Shown here in pieces: positions 57,424 through 64,000 of a stretch of 64,000 bases of DNA. Numbering within the stretch: position 1 is the first letter of the stretch; each line of letters begins with the position of its first letter. The notes beneath the pieces are model-generated. The model saw only the letters and a list, made by a program, of their open reading frames with translations. It had not been told where the DNA came from and did no database searches. Origin of the DNA: Thioalkalivibrio sp. ALJ16. GTDB taxonomy: Bacteria; Pseudomonadota; Gammaproteobacteria; Ectothiorhodospirales; Ectothiorhodospiraceae. A program made the translations under genes and the position numbers. The stretch covers positions 124,001 to 188,000 of the forward strand of contig NZ_KB898039.1 in the NCBI RefSeq assembly GCF_000377345.1. Direction: 5' to 3'.

Positions 57424-60114
57424 ATGGCTGCGGAACAGTCGGTGACCCGTACGACCTGTCCCTATTGCGGGGTGGGCTGCGGCGTGGAGGTGACCGCGAC
57501 GCCGGAAGGCGAGTTTCCGGTCGCGGTGCGCGGCGACCCCGCCCATCCGGCGAATGCCGGGCGCCTGTGCTCCAAGGGCGCGGCGCTGGCCGAGACCCTC
57601 GGCGACGAGGGCCGGCTGCTGCACCCGGAGATCGGCGGGCGGCGTGTCGACTGGGAGACCGCGCTCGATCATGTGGCGGACGGCTTTCGCGAGACCATCG
57701 CGGCGCACGGGCCGGATGCGGTCGCCCTGTACGTCTCCGGGCAGATCCTGACCGAGGACTACTATGTGGCCAACAAGCTGATGAAGGGCTTCATCGGCTC
57801 GGCCAATATCGACACCAACTCCCGGCTCTGCATGTCCACGGCCGTGGCCGCCCACACCCGCGCCTTCGGGGTGGATGGCGTGCCGGGAAGCTATACCGAC
57901 CTCGAGCAGGCCGATCTGGTCGTGGTCACGGGCTCCAACATGGCCTGGGCCCACCCGGTCCTGTTCCAGCGCCTGCAGGCCGCCCGCGCGGCGCGCCCGG
58001 AGATGAAGCTGGTGGTGATCGACCCGCGGCGCACGGCCACTGCCCAGGCGGCTGACCTGCACCTGCCGCTGGCGCCGGGCACGGATGCCTGGCTGTTCAA
58101 CGGCCTGCTGGACCATCTGCGCCGGGAGGATGCGCTGGACCCCGGCTTCCTGGAGCGGCATGTCGACGGCTTTGCCGACGCCCTGGCGGCCGCGCGGTCC
58201 TCCAGCCCGTCGATCGCCGCGACCGCCGAGGCCTGCGAACTGGAGCCGGAGTTGGTGGCGACGTTCTTCCAGTGGTTTGCCCGCACCGAACGCACCGTGA
58301 CCGCCTTTTGCCAGGGCATCAACCAGTCCGACAGCGGCGTGGACAAGGCCGGGACGATCCTCAACGTACACCTGGCCACCGGCCGCATCGGGCGCCCGGG
58401 CATGGGACCGTTCTCACTGACGGGCCAGCCGAACGCGATGGGCGGGCGCGAGGTCGGCGGACTGGCCAGCCAGCTGGCCGCGCACATGGGCTTCGACGAG
58501 GCGGACCTGGACCGGGTCGGGCGTTTCTGGGGCGCACCCAACCTTGCTCGCCAGCCGGGCCTGAAGGCGCTGGACCTGTTCCGCGCGGTCGAGTCGGGGC
58601 AGGTGAAGGCGGTCTGGATCATCGGCACCAATCCGCTGTTCAGTCTGCCCGAAGCCGCGCGCTTCGAGCAGGCCCTGGCCGCATGCCCGCTGGTCGTGGT
58701 CTCCGACTGCGTGCGCGAGACCGAGACCACGCGGGTGGCCGACGTACTGCTGCCGGCGACCACCTGGGGCGAGAAGGACGGCACGGTGACCAACTCCGAG
58801 CGCCGCATCTCGCGCCAGCGCCCGTTCCGGGCGCCCCCGGGCGAGGCCCGTCACGACTGGTGGGCGCCGGCCCGGGTCGCGCAGCGGCTGGGGTTCGCCG
58901 CGGCCTTTCCCTATACCCGCCCGAGCGAGATCTTCCGCGAACATGCGGCGCTGTCCGCCTTCGAGAACCACGGCACGCGCGACTTCGACATCGGCGCGCT
59001 GGCCGGGCTTTCCGACGCGGAGTACGACGCCCTGGAGCCGGTGCAGTGGCCGCTGCCGGCGGGGAGCCGGATCGGTGCCGAACACCTTTATGCCGATGGC
59101 CGATTCTTTACCGCCAATGGTCGGGCGCGGCTCGCGGCCGTGGCCCCGCAGGCCCCGACCGACCCGGTCGCTGCCGATTATCCGCTGCGCCTGAACACCG
59201 GCCGCATCCGCGACCAGTGGCACAGCATGACCCGCACCGCCAGCACCCCGCGCCTGAGTGCGCATCAGCCGGAGCCGTTCGTCGAGATCCATCCGGTGGA
59301 TGCCGGGCTGTTCCGGCTCCAGCCCGGCGACCTCGCCGAGGTGACCAGTCGTCACGGACGCCTGCTGGCGCGGGTACAGACTAGCCGCGAGCAGCGCCCG
59401 GGCAGCGTGTTCGTGCCCATGCACTGGAGCCGGCCGATCGCGCGGCTCGCCCGGGTCGATGCGCTGGTGCCCGCGCATGTCGACCCGGTCTCCGGCCAGC
59501 CGGCGTTCAAGCACACGGCCGTGGCCGTGCGCCCGGCGGCGCTGGACTGGCACGGCTTCGTGCTGAGCCGCGAGCCGATCACCACGCCCGAGTCGGACTA
59601 CGCAGTCACCGCCCGCGGTCCCCGACACCTGCGCACCGAGCTCGCCGGCCGGGGCACACCGCCCACGATGGATGCGTGGCGCGAACGCCTGGACGGGCCG
59701 GGGGAATGGCTGGAGTTCGCCGACCCCGCCGGGGGGCGCTACCGCGCCGCGCGGATCCACGAGGGGCGGCTCGCCTGCGTGCTGTTCGCGGGCCCCGACC
59801 GGGGCTTGCCCGAGCGCGAGTGGCTGGCCGGCCTGTTCGCGGCCGAGACGATCAGCGATACCGAGCGCATGGCGCTCCTGACCGGGCGTCCACCGAACGG
59901 CCAGGCCGCGCGCGGGCGCATGGTCTGCGCCTGCTTCGGCGTGGACGAGATGCGTATCCGCACCGCGATCCGCGAGCAGGGGCTGGCCACCTGCGAGGCC
60001 GTGGGTTCGGCCCTTGAGGCGGGGACCAACTGCGGCTCCTGCCGACCCGAGATCCAGACCCTGTTGAATGAAGAAGCCGAGACGCCCACGGACCCCGTGG
60101 CGCGGGAGGGATAA
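57424..60114 (+). CDS. nasA: Assimilatory nitrate reductase, catalytic subunit
   Basis: The 896-residue molybdopterin enzyme reduces nitrate to nitrite in the cytoplasm. The N-terminal [4Fe-4S] motif is CPYCGVGCGVEV with the fourth Cys in GRLCSKG; the Mo-bis-MGD domains follow (TNSRLCMSTAVAAHTRAFG, QGINQSDSGVDKAGTILN, GRIGRPGMGPFSLTGQPNAMGGREVGG) with C-terminal MopB-type barrel (LNTGRIRDQWHSMTRT). A C-terminal BFD-like [2Fe-2S] domain (CACFGVDEMRIRTAI near 835, NCGSCRPEI) serves as electron entry. No Tat signal. No separate NasB/NasC reductase is encoded nearby, so the donor may be NAD(P)H via another protein or ferredoxin. Confidence 0.95.
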   Translation: MAAEQSVTRTTCPYCGVGCGVEVTATPEGEFPVAVRGDPAHPANAGRLCSKGAALAETLGDEGRLLHPEIGGRRVDWETALDHVADGFRETIAAHGPDAVALYVSGQILTEDYYVANKLMKGFIGSANIDTNSRLCMSTAVAAHTRAFGVDGVPGSYTDLEQADLVVVTGSNMAWAHPVLFQRLQAARAARPEMKLVVIDPRRTATAQAADLHLPLAPGTDAWLFNGLLDHLRREDALDPGFLERHVDGFADALAAARSSSPSIAATAEACELEPELVATFFQWFARTERTVTAFCQGINQSDSGVDKAGTILNVHLATGRIGRPGMGPFSLTGQPNAMGGREVGGLASQLAAHMGFDEADLDRVGRFWGAPNLARQPGLKALDLFRAVESGQVKAVWIIGTNPLFSLPEAARFEQALAACPLVVVSDCVRETETTRVADVLLPATTWGEKDGTVTNSERRISRQRPFRAPPGEARHDWWAPARVAQRLGFAAAFPYTRPSEIFREHAALSAFENHGTRDFDIGALAGLSDAEYDALEPVQWPLPAGSRIGAEHLYADGRFFTANGRARLAAVAPQAPTDPVAADYPLRLNTGRIRDQWHSMTRTASTPRLSAHQPEPFVEIHPVDAGLFRLQPGDLAEVTSRHGRLLARVQTSREQRPGSVFVPMHWSRPIARLARVDALVPAHVDPVSGQPAFKHTAVAVRPAALDWHGFVLSREPITTPESDYAVTARGPRHLRTELAGRGTPPTMDAWRERLDGPGEWLEFADPAGGRYRAARIHEGRLACVLFAGPDRGLPEREWLAGLFAAETISDTERMALLTGRPPNGQAARGRMVCACFGVDEMRIRTAIREQGLATCEAVGSALEAGTNCGSCRPEIQTLLNEEAETPTDPVAREG

Positions 60115-60116
60115 GC

Positions 60117-61583
60117 ATGGAACACCTGCCGATCTATATGCAGTTGCACGGCCGCGAGGCCCTGGTGGTCGGGGCTGGACCGGTCGCCACGCGCAAGGCG
60201 GCGCTGCTGCTGGAGGCCGGGGCGCGGGTGCGCCTGCGGGCCCCCGAGTACAGCGACGCCTCCGAGCGCCTGCTGCGCGAGCAACCGGAGTCGATCAGCC
60301 GCGATCCGGGGGTCTATGACACCGAATGCCTAGATCGTGTGGCGATCGTGATCGCTGCCACCGACGATGCGGCGGTGAACCGCCAGGTCTCGGAGGATTG
60401 CGTTGCGCGCTCGATCCCGGTGAACGTCGCCGACCAGCCCGAGCTGTGCAGCTTCATCCTGCCGGCGATCGTGGAGCGCGGGCCGCTGACCATCGCGATC
60501 GGCTCGGGTGGCCGCGCCCCGGTGCTGGTGCGCCTGCTGCGCGCGAAGATCGAGAGCCTGATCCCGACCGGCTATGGTCGGCTAGCCGATCTCGCCGGGC
60601 GGCTGCGCGACCGGGTGCGCGCCCGTTTCGACCATGTGAACGCCCGCCGCGCCTTCTGGGAGCGGGCTTTTGCCGGGCCGGCCACCGAGCTCGCCCTGGC
60701 CGGGCGCATGGACGCGGCCGAGGCGCGCCTGGAGCAGGAACTGGCGGACGCCGCAACCAGCACGCCCGGCGAGGTCTACCTGATCGGCGCCGGGCCGGGC
60801 GATCCCGACCTGCTGACCTTTCGCGCGCTGCGCCTGCTGCAGCAGGCGGATGTGGTCGTCTACGACCGGCTGGTGTCCTCCGAGGTGGTGAACCTGGCCC
60901 GGCGCGAGGCCGAGCGCTTCTATGTCGGCAAGGAGCGCGACCACCACTGCGTGCCGCAGGAGGAGATCAGCGCGCTGCTCTCCCGCCTGGCGCGCGAGGG
61001 CAAGCGGGTGGCACGGCTGAAGGGCGGCGACCCGTTCGTGTTCGGCCGGGGCGGCGAGGAGCTGGACGTGCTGGCGCGCCACGGCGTGGCCTACCAGGTT
61101 GTCCCCGGCATTACCGCGGCCAGTGGCTGCTCCGCCTATGCGGGCATACCGCTGACCCACCGCGACCATGCCCAGTCGGTGCGGTTCATCACCGGTCATA
61201 CCCGCGAAGGGCGGCTGGATGTGGACTGGTCACAGCTGACCAGTACCCGCGAGACCCTGGTGTTCTACATGGGCCGCAAGGGCGTGGGCGAGATCTGCCG
61301 GGGGCTGAAGGGTGCCGGCCGCGCCGGGCAGACCCCGGCGGCGATCATCGAAAACGGCACCACTGCCCGCCAGCGCGTCGTGACCGGCACGCTGGATACG
61401 CTGGCCGCACGTGCCGAGCGCGAGCAGGTGGGCTCGCCCAGCCTGATCGTGATCGGCGAGGTGGCGGCCTGCCACGCGCGCCTGGCCTGGTTTCAGCCGG
61501 ATGCCGGGGCCACGACGGTGTTCCCGCAGCCGATGCCGATGTCGAGGGCAGGGTCGCGGGCCGCCGCGGCGAGCGCGGCGTGA
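60117..61583 (+). CDS. cysG: Sirohaem synthase CysG
   Basis: The 488-residue trifunctional protein contains the N-terminal precorrin-2 dehydrogenase/ferrochelatase part (MEHLPIYMQLHGREALVVGAGPVATRKAALLLEAGA) and, from about residue 218, the uroporphyrinogen-III methyltransferase domain (VYLIGAGPGDPDLLTFRALRLLQQADVVVYDRLVS, RLKGGDPFVFGRGGEE, VVPGITAASGCSAYAGIPLTHRD). It makes sirohaem for NirB. Its start is 2 bases after the nasA stop. Confidence 0.96.
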   Translation: MEHLPIYMQLHGREALVVGAGPVATRKAALLLEAGARVRLRAPEYSDASERLLREQPESISRDPGVYDTECLDRVAIVIAATDDAAVNRQVSEDCVARSIPVNVADQPELCSFILPAIVERGPLTIAIGSGGRAPVLVRLLRAKIESLIPTGYGRLADLAGRLRDRVRARFDHVNARRAFWERAFAGPATELALAGRMDAAEARLEQELADAATSTPGEVYLIGAGPGDPDLLTFRALRLLQQADVVVYDRLVSSEVVNLARREAERFYVGKERDHHCVPQEEISALLSRLAREGKRVARLKGGDPFVFGRGGEELDVLARHGVAYQVVPGITAASGCSAYAGIPLTHRDHAQSVRFITGHTREGRLDVDWSQLTSTRETLVFYMGRKGVGEICRGLKGAGRAGQTPAAIIENGTTARQRVVTGTLDTLAARAEREQVGSPSLIVIGEVAACHARLAWFQPDAGATTVFPQPMPMSRAGSRAAAASAA

Positions 61584-62431
61584 CGGACGCATCCGTCCTG
61601 TCGGAGGCGACGGCCAGTGGCCTCGCGGGTCGCCGCGTGGCCCTGCCGGAGAGCCGGGCGCTGGAGGTCTTCGCCGGCCTGCTGGAGCGGCGCGGGGCCG
61701 AGGTCTGGCGCTGCCCGCTGATCGCGATCCACGACAGCCCCGACCGCACGGCGATCGAGGCCTGGCTGCACCGGGCGATCGAGGCGCCGTTCGACCGCCT
61801 GATTTTTCTGACCGGCGAGGGCTTCACCCGCCTGACCGGCTTTGCGCAGTGCGCCGGACGCGAGGACGCCTGGCTGGCGGCCGTGGCGCGGACGCAGACC
61901 CTGGTGCGGGGCCCCAAGCCGGGGCGGGTGATGAAGCCCTTCGGCGTGCGCCCGGATGCGGTCGCCGCGGCACCGACCACCGAGGGCATCATCGAAACCC
62001 TTTCTGGGCAGGATCTGGTGGGGCAGCGTATCGGGGTGCAGCTCTACGGCGCCGAACCCAACCGCCGCCTGCTCGAGTTCCTGGAGCAGGCGGGCGCCGA
62101 GGTCTTCCCCGTCTGGCCCTACCGCTATGCCGACGCCGCCGAGACCGGGCGCGTGACCGGGCTGATCGAGGCCCTGATCGCGGGGGAGGTGGATGCGATC
62201 GCCTTCACCAGCCAGGCCCAGGTGCGGCGACTGCTGGCGGTCGCCCGGGCCGATGATCGTCACGACATGTTGCGGGCAGCGCTGGAGCGAACCGTCGTCG
62301 CCGCGATCGGCCCGGTGGTGGCCGACGAGTTGCGCGCCCACGGTATTTCCCCCGCAGTGGTCCCCGAGGCCCGCTACTTCATGAAGCCGCTGGTCTCGGC
62401 GCTCACTCGGCATCTGCGGGCAGCTGCGTAG
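61580..62431 (+). CDS. Uroporphyrinogen-III synthase-like protein (HEM4)
   Basis: The 283-residue protein starts at GTG 61580, overlapping the cysG stop. It has the two-domain HEM4 shape: LAGRRVALPESRALEVFAGLLERRGAEVWRCPLI, FLTGEGFTRL, LYGAEPNRRLLEFLEQAGAEVFPVWPYRY and AIAFTSQAQVRRLLAVA. It should supply uroporphyrinogen III for sirohaem, perhaps as a paralogue of a housekeeping hemD, or act as a regulator as some HEM4 relatives do in nitrate gene clusters. No DNA-binding domain is attached. Confidence 0.82.
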   Translation: MTDASVLSEATASGLAGRRVALPESRALEVFAGLLERRGAEVWRCPLIAIHDSPDRTAIEAWLHRAIEAPFDRLIFLTGEGFTRLTGFAQCAGREDAWLAAVARTQTLVRGPKPGRVMKPFGVRPDAVAAAPTTEGIIETLSGQDLVGQRIGVQLYGAEPNRRLLEFLEQAGAEVFPVWPYRYADAAETGRVTGLIEALIAGEVDAIAFTSQAQVRRLLAVARADDRHDMLRAALERTVVAAIGPVVADELRAHGISPAVVPEARYFMKPLVSALTRHLRAAA

Positions 62432-62489
62432 GGAACTTGTGGCGCGGGCGAATGGCCCACGGATTGAATCCCCTGCGGTGATCCGGGCC

Positions 62490-63431
62490 ATGAAACCAAC
62501 GTCCACACGGCATTCGCGCCGATCCTTCCTGCGGTGCATGGCCGGCGCCACCCTGGCGGCCGGGGCAGGCTGGCCGGTCGTCGCGGGCGCTTCCGAAGGC
62601 CGTGAACCGCAGCGCAAGCCGATCCCGTCGTCCGGGGAACGCATCCCGGTGATCGGCATGGGGACCTGGATCACCTTCAACGTGCCGGAGGACCCGGATG
62701 CGCTGGCGGTGCGCACGCGCATCCTCGACACCTTCATCCGTCGCGGCGGCGGGATGATCGACTCCTCGCCGATGTACGGCCGCGCCGAGGCGGTGGTCGG
62801 GCACGGGCTGCGCGAGCTGGGGCACCCGGAGGGGCTGTTCGCGGCCACCAAGGTCTGGACGCGCAGCACCGCCACCGGGCGCGAGCAGCACAAGAAATCC
62901 CGGGAACTGTGGGGCGTCGACACGCTCGACCTGCAGCAGGTGCACAACCTGCAGAACTGGGAGGCCCACCTGGAGACGCTGCGCGAGCGTCGCGCGGCGG
63001 GCGAGCTGCGCTATATCGGCGTGACCACCTCGCACGGGCGCCGCCACGACGAGCTGGAGCGCATCCTGCAGCGCGAGGACCTGGATTTCGTGCAGCTCAC
63101 CTACAACATCCTCGACCGCGAGGCGGAGCAGCGCCTGCTGCCGCTGGCGCGCGAACACGGGGTGGCGGTGATCGCGAACCGGCCGTTCCGGCGCAAGGCG
63201 CTGATCAACCAGTTCCAGGGGCATCCGCTGCCGGACTGGGCGGCCGAGATCGAATGCGCGAACTGGCCGCAGTTCCTGCTCAAGTTCATCGTCTCCCACC
63301 CGGACGTGACCTGCGCGATCCCCGCGACCTCCGTGGTCGCGCACATGGAGGAGAACATGGGCGCGCTGTACGGCCCGCTTCCGGATGCCGAGATGCGCAG
63401 CCGCATGGTCGCCTACGTGCAGGACCTGTAG
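62490..63431 (+). CDS. Tat-exported aldo/keto reductase
   Basis: The 313-residue protein starts at ATG 62490. A Tat signal (HSRRSFLRCMAGATLAAGAG) precedes an aldo/keto reductase barrel: IPVIGMGTWITFN, FIRRGGGMIDSSPMYGRAEAVVGHGL (catalytic Asp and Tyr), ATKVW with the catalytic Lys, DLQQVHNL with the catalytic His region (weaker), and IPATSVVAHMEEN. A periplasmic NADPH-dependent enzyme would be unusual unless cofactor is carried through Tat. Substrate unknown. It is probably a separate unit from the nitrate operon. Confidence 0.85.
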   Translation: MKPTSTRHSRRSFLRCMAGATLAAGAGWPVVAGASEGREPQRKPIPSSGERIPVIGMGTWITFNVPEDPDALAVRTRILDTFIRRGGGMIDSSPMYGRAEAVVGHGLRELGHPEGLFAATKVWTRSTATGREQHKKSRELWGVDTLDLQQVHNLQNWEAHLETLRERRAAGELRYIGVTTSHGRRHDELERILQREDLDFVQLTYNILDREAEQRLLPLAREHGVAVIANRPFRRKALINQFQGHPLPDWAAEIECANWPQFLLKFIVSHPDVTCAIPATSVVAHMEENMGALYGPLPDAEMRSRMVAYVQDL

Positions 63432-63467
63432 GGTTGGCCCCTGAATCCGAGCGACCGGGGAGGCGGG

Positions 63468-64000
63468 ATGCTGCCGTTCGATAGCGCCACCTGGCTGGCG
63501 ATCCTGGGCCAGTACAACACCGCCATCTGGCCGCTGCACGCGGTCGGCGCCCTGCTCGCGCTGGTGGCCGTCGCGCTTGCGTTCACGGGCTGGCGCGGGG
63601 CGGCCCGCGTCACGGGCCTGATGCTGGGCGTGCTGTGGATCTGGACCGGAGTGGTCTTCTTCGGCGGTTCGCTGGCACCCTTCCACTTCGCCTCTGAATG
63701 GCTGGCCGGGGTCTTCGTCGCCCAGGGCCTGATGCTGCTGTTCGCGCTGACCCTGATGGGCCAGGCCCGCTTCGACTCGCCCGGCTGGCCCGGCGGGCTC
63801 GCGGGCAGCGGCGCGGCCTTGATGATCGTCTACGCGCTGGCCGGCTATCCATTGCTCGATCTCGCGCTGACCGGCACGCCCTGGACCCAGTTGCAGTACG
63901 TCGGCGTCGCGCCCGGACCGACCATGCTGCTGACGCTCGGACTCCTGCTGCTCGCCCGCCCGCGGCCCCCGCTGGTGCTGGCCATCATCCCGCTCCTGTG
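63468..64000 (+). CDS. DUF6064-like membrane protein (C-terminus beyond right edge)
   Basis: The frame is open from ATG 63468 (GGAGG nine bases upstream) to the end of the window: at least 177 residues with five or six hydrophobic helices, beginning MLPFDSATWLAILGQYNTAIWPLHAVG. The WxxxxQYNxxIWP pattern at the start and the helix order resemble DUF6064 proteins. Function is unknown. It lies 36 bases after the aldo/keto reductase. Confidence 0.7.
   Translation, partial: MLPFDSATWLAILGQYNTAIWPLHAVGALLALVAVALAFTGWRGAARVTGLMLGVLWIWTGVVFFGGSLAPFHFASEWLAGVFVAQGLMLLFALTLMGQARFDSPGWPGGLAGSGAALMIVYALAGYPLLDLALTGTPWTQLQYVGVAPGPTMLLTLGLLLLARPRPPLVLAIIPLL

Noticed and set aside
60326-62431. Long plus-strand frame running through cysG into the HEM4 gene
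   Set aside because: Its first 1250 bases overlap cysG in another frame and read as arginine/glycine-rich shadow sequence. The real HEM4 gene starts at GTG 61580.

Overview
The window is high-GC, densely packed bacterial chromosome. The housekeeping genes (rplU-rpmA-obgE, gmk-rpoZ-spoT, guaBA, ftsK-lolA-rarA, ispB), the LolA lipoprotein system and the octaprenyl-diphosphate synthase point to a gammaproteobacterium. A DsrE-type sulfur protein, a BCCT compatible-solute carrier and the overall gene set would suit a haloalkaliphilic sulfur oxidiser of the Ectothiorhodospiraceae (Thioalkalivibrio-like). That placement is inference from content and style, not from a search. There is no rRNA, no recognisable transposase, no prophage and no CRISPR array.

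Layout. 1-3.1 kb: a GAF-GGDEF protein cut by the left edge, then a cytochrome c lipoprotein, a helical exported protein and a small lipoprotein. 3.3-8.4 kb (minus strand): O-methyltransferase, spoT, rpoZ, gmk, tRNA-Pro(CGG) and ispB. 8.5-11.8 kb: rplU, rpmA, obgE and proB, with a palindromic MITE-like element and a terminator between rpmA and obgE. 12-14.3 kb (minus): xseA and a DUF4197 gene. 14.4-17.6 kb: guaB and guaA. 17.8-30.3 kb: a five-gene phosphorelay operon whose genes overlap at every junction (two multi-PAS/GAF histidine kinases, a hybrid kinase with a cytosolic solute-binding domain, a CheY-like receiver, and an HPT-REC-REC-GGDEF output protein), bracketed by two copies of the MITE-like family. 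30.7-32.2 kb (minus): BLUF and HDOD proteins. 32.3-37.2 kb: a PIN-domain protein convergent with an archaeal-type (Pab1020/Rnl3) RNA ligase, which lies downstream of a Na/Pi cotransporter-PhoU protein and a beta-CASP RNase. 37.3-41.3 kb: a PEBP protein, a BCCT transporter, two small PII-like proteins and a GluR0-type ligand-gated potassium channel. 41.3-43.3 kb: an FKBP-like/methyltransferase fusion and a DUF429 protein. 43.4-49.6 kb: ftsK, lolA, rarA, a TVP38/DedA-type protein, a small membrane protein and a DsrE protein. 49.6-62.4 kb: a complete nitrate-assimilation locus (nasR, nrtABD, nirB, nirD, nasA, cysG, HEM4). 62.5-64 kb: a Tat-exported aldo/keto reductase and a DUF6064-like membrane protein cut by the right edge.

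Regulatory logic. The nitrate locus carries unusually readable control signals. Sigma-54 promoters precede both nasR and nrtA. A pair of NtrC-like sites lies upstream of the nrtA promoter. The nrtA leader holds two hexaloop hairpins with A at loop position 1 and G at position 4, the ANTAR-binding signature. The second hairpin overlaps the 5' arm of a strong intrinsic terminator, and the adjacent nasR encodes a NIT-ANTAR antiterminator. This predicts induction only when nitrogen is limiting and nitrate or nitrite is present.

The least-described parts are the RNA ligase/PIN pair, the phosphorelay with its cytosolic binding-protein kinase, the channel/PII-like operon, and the palindromic repeat families whose ends contribute stop codons and C-termini to neighbouring genes.
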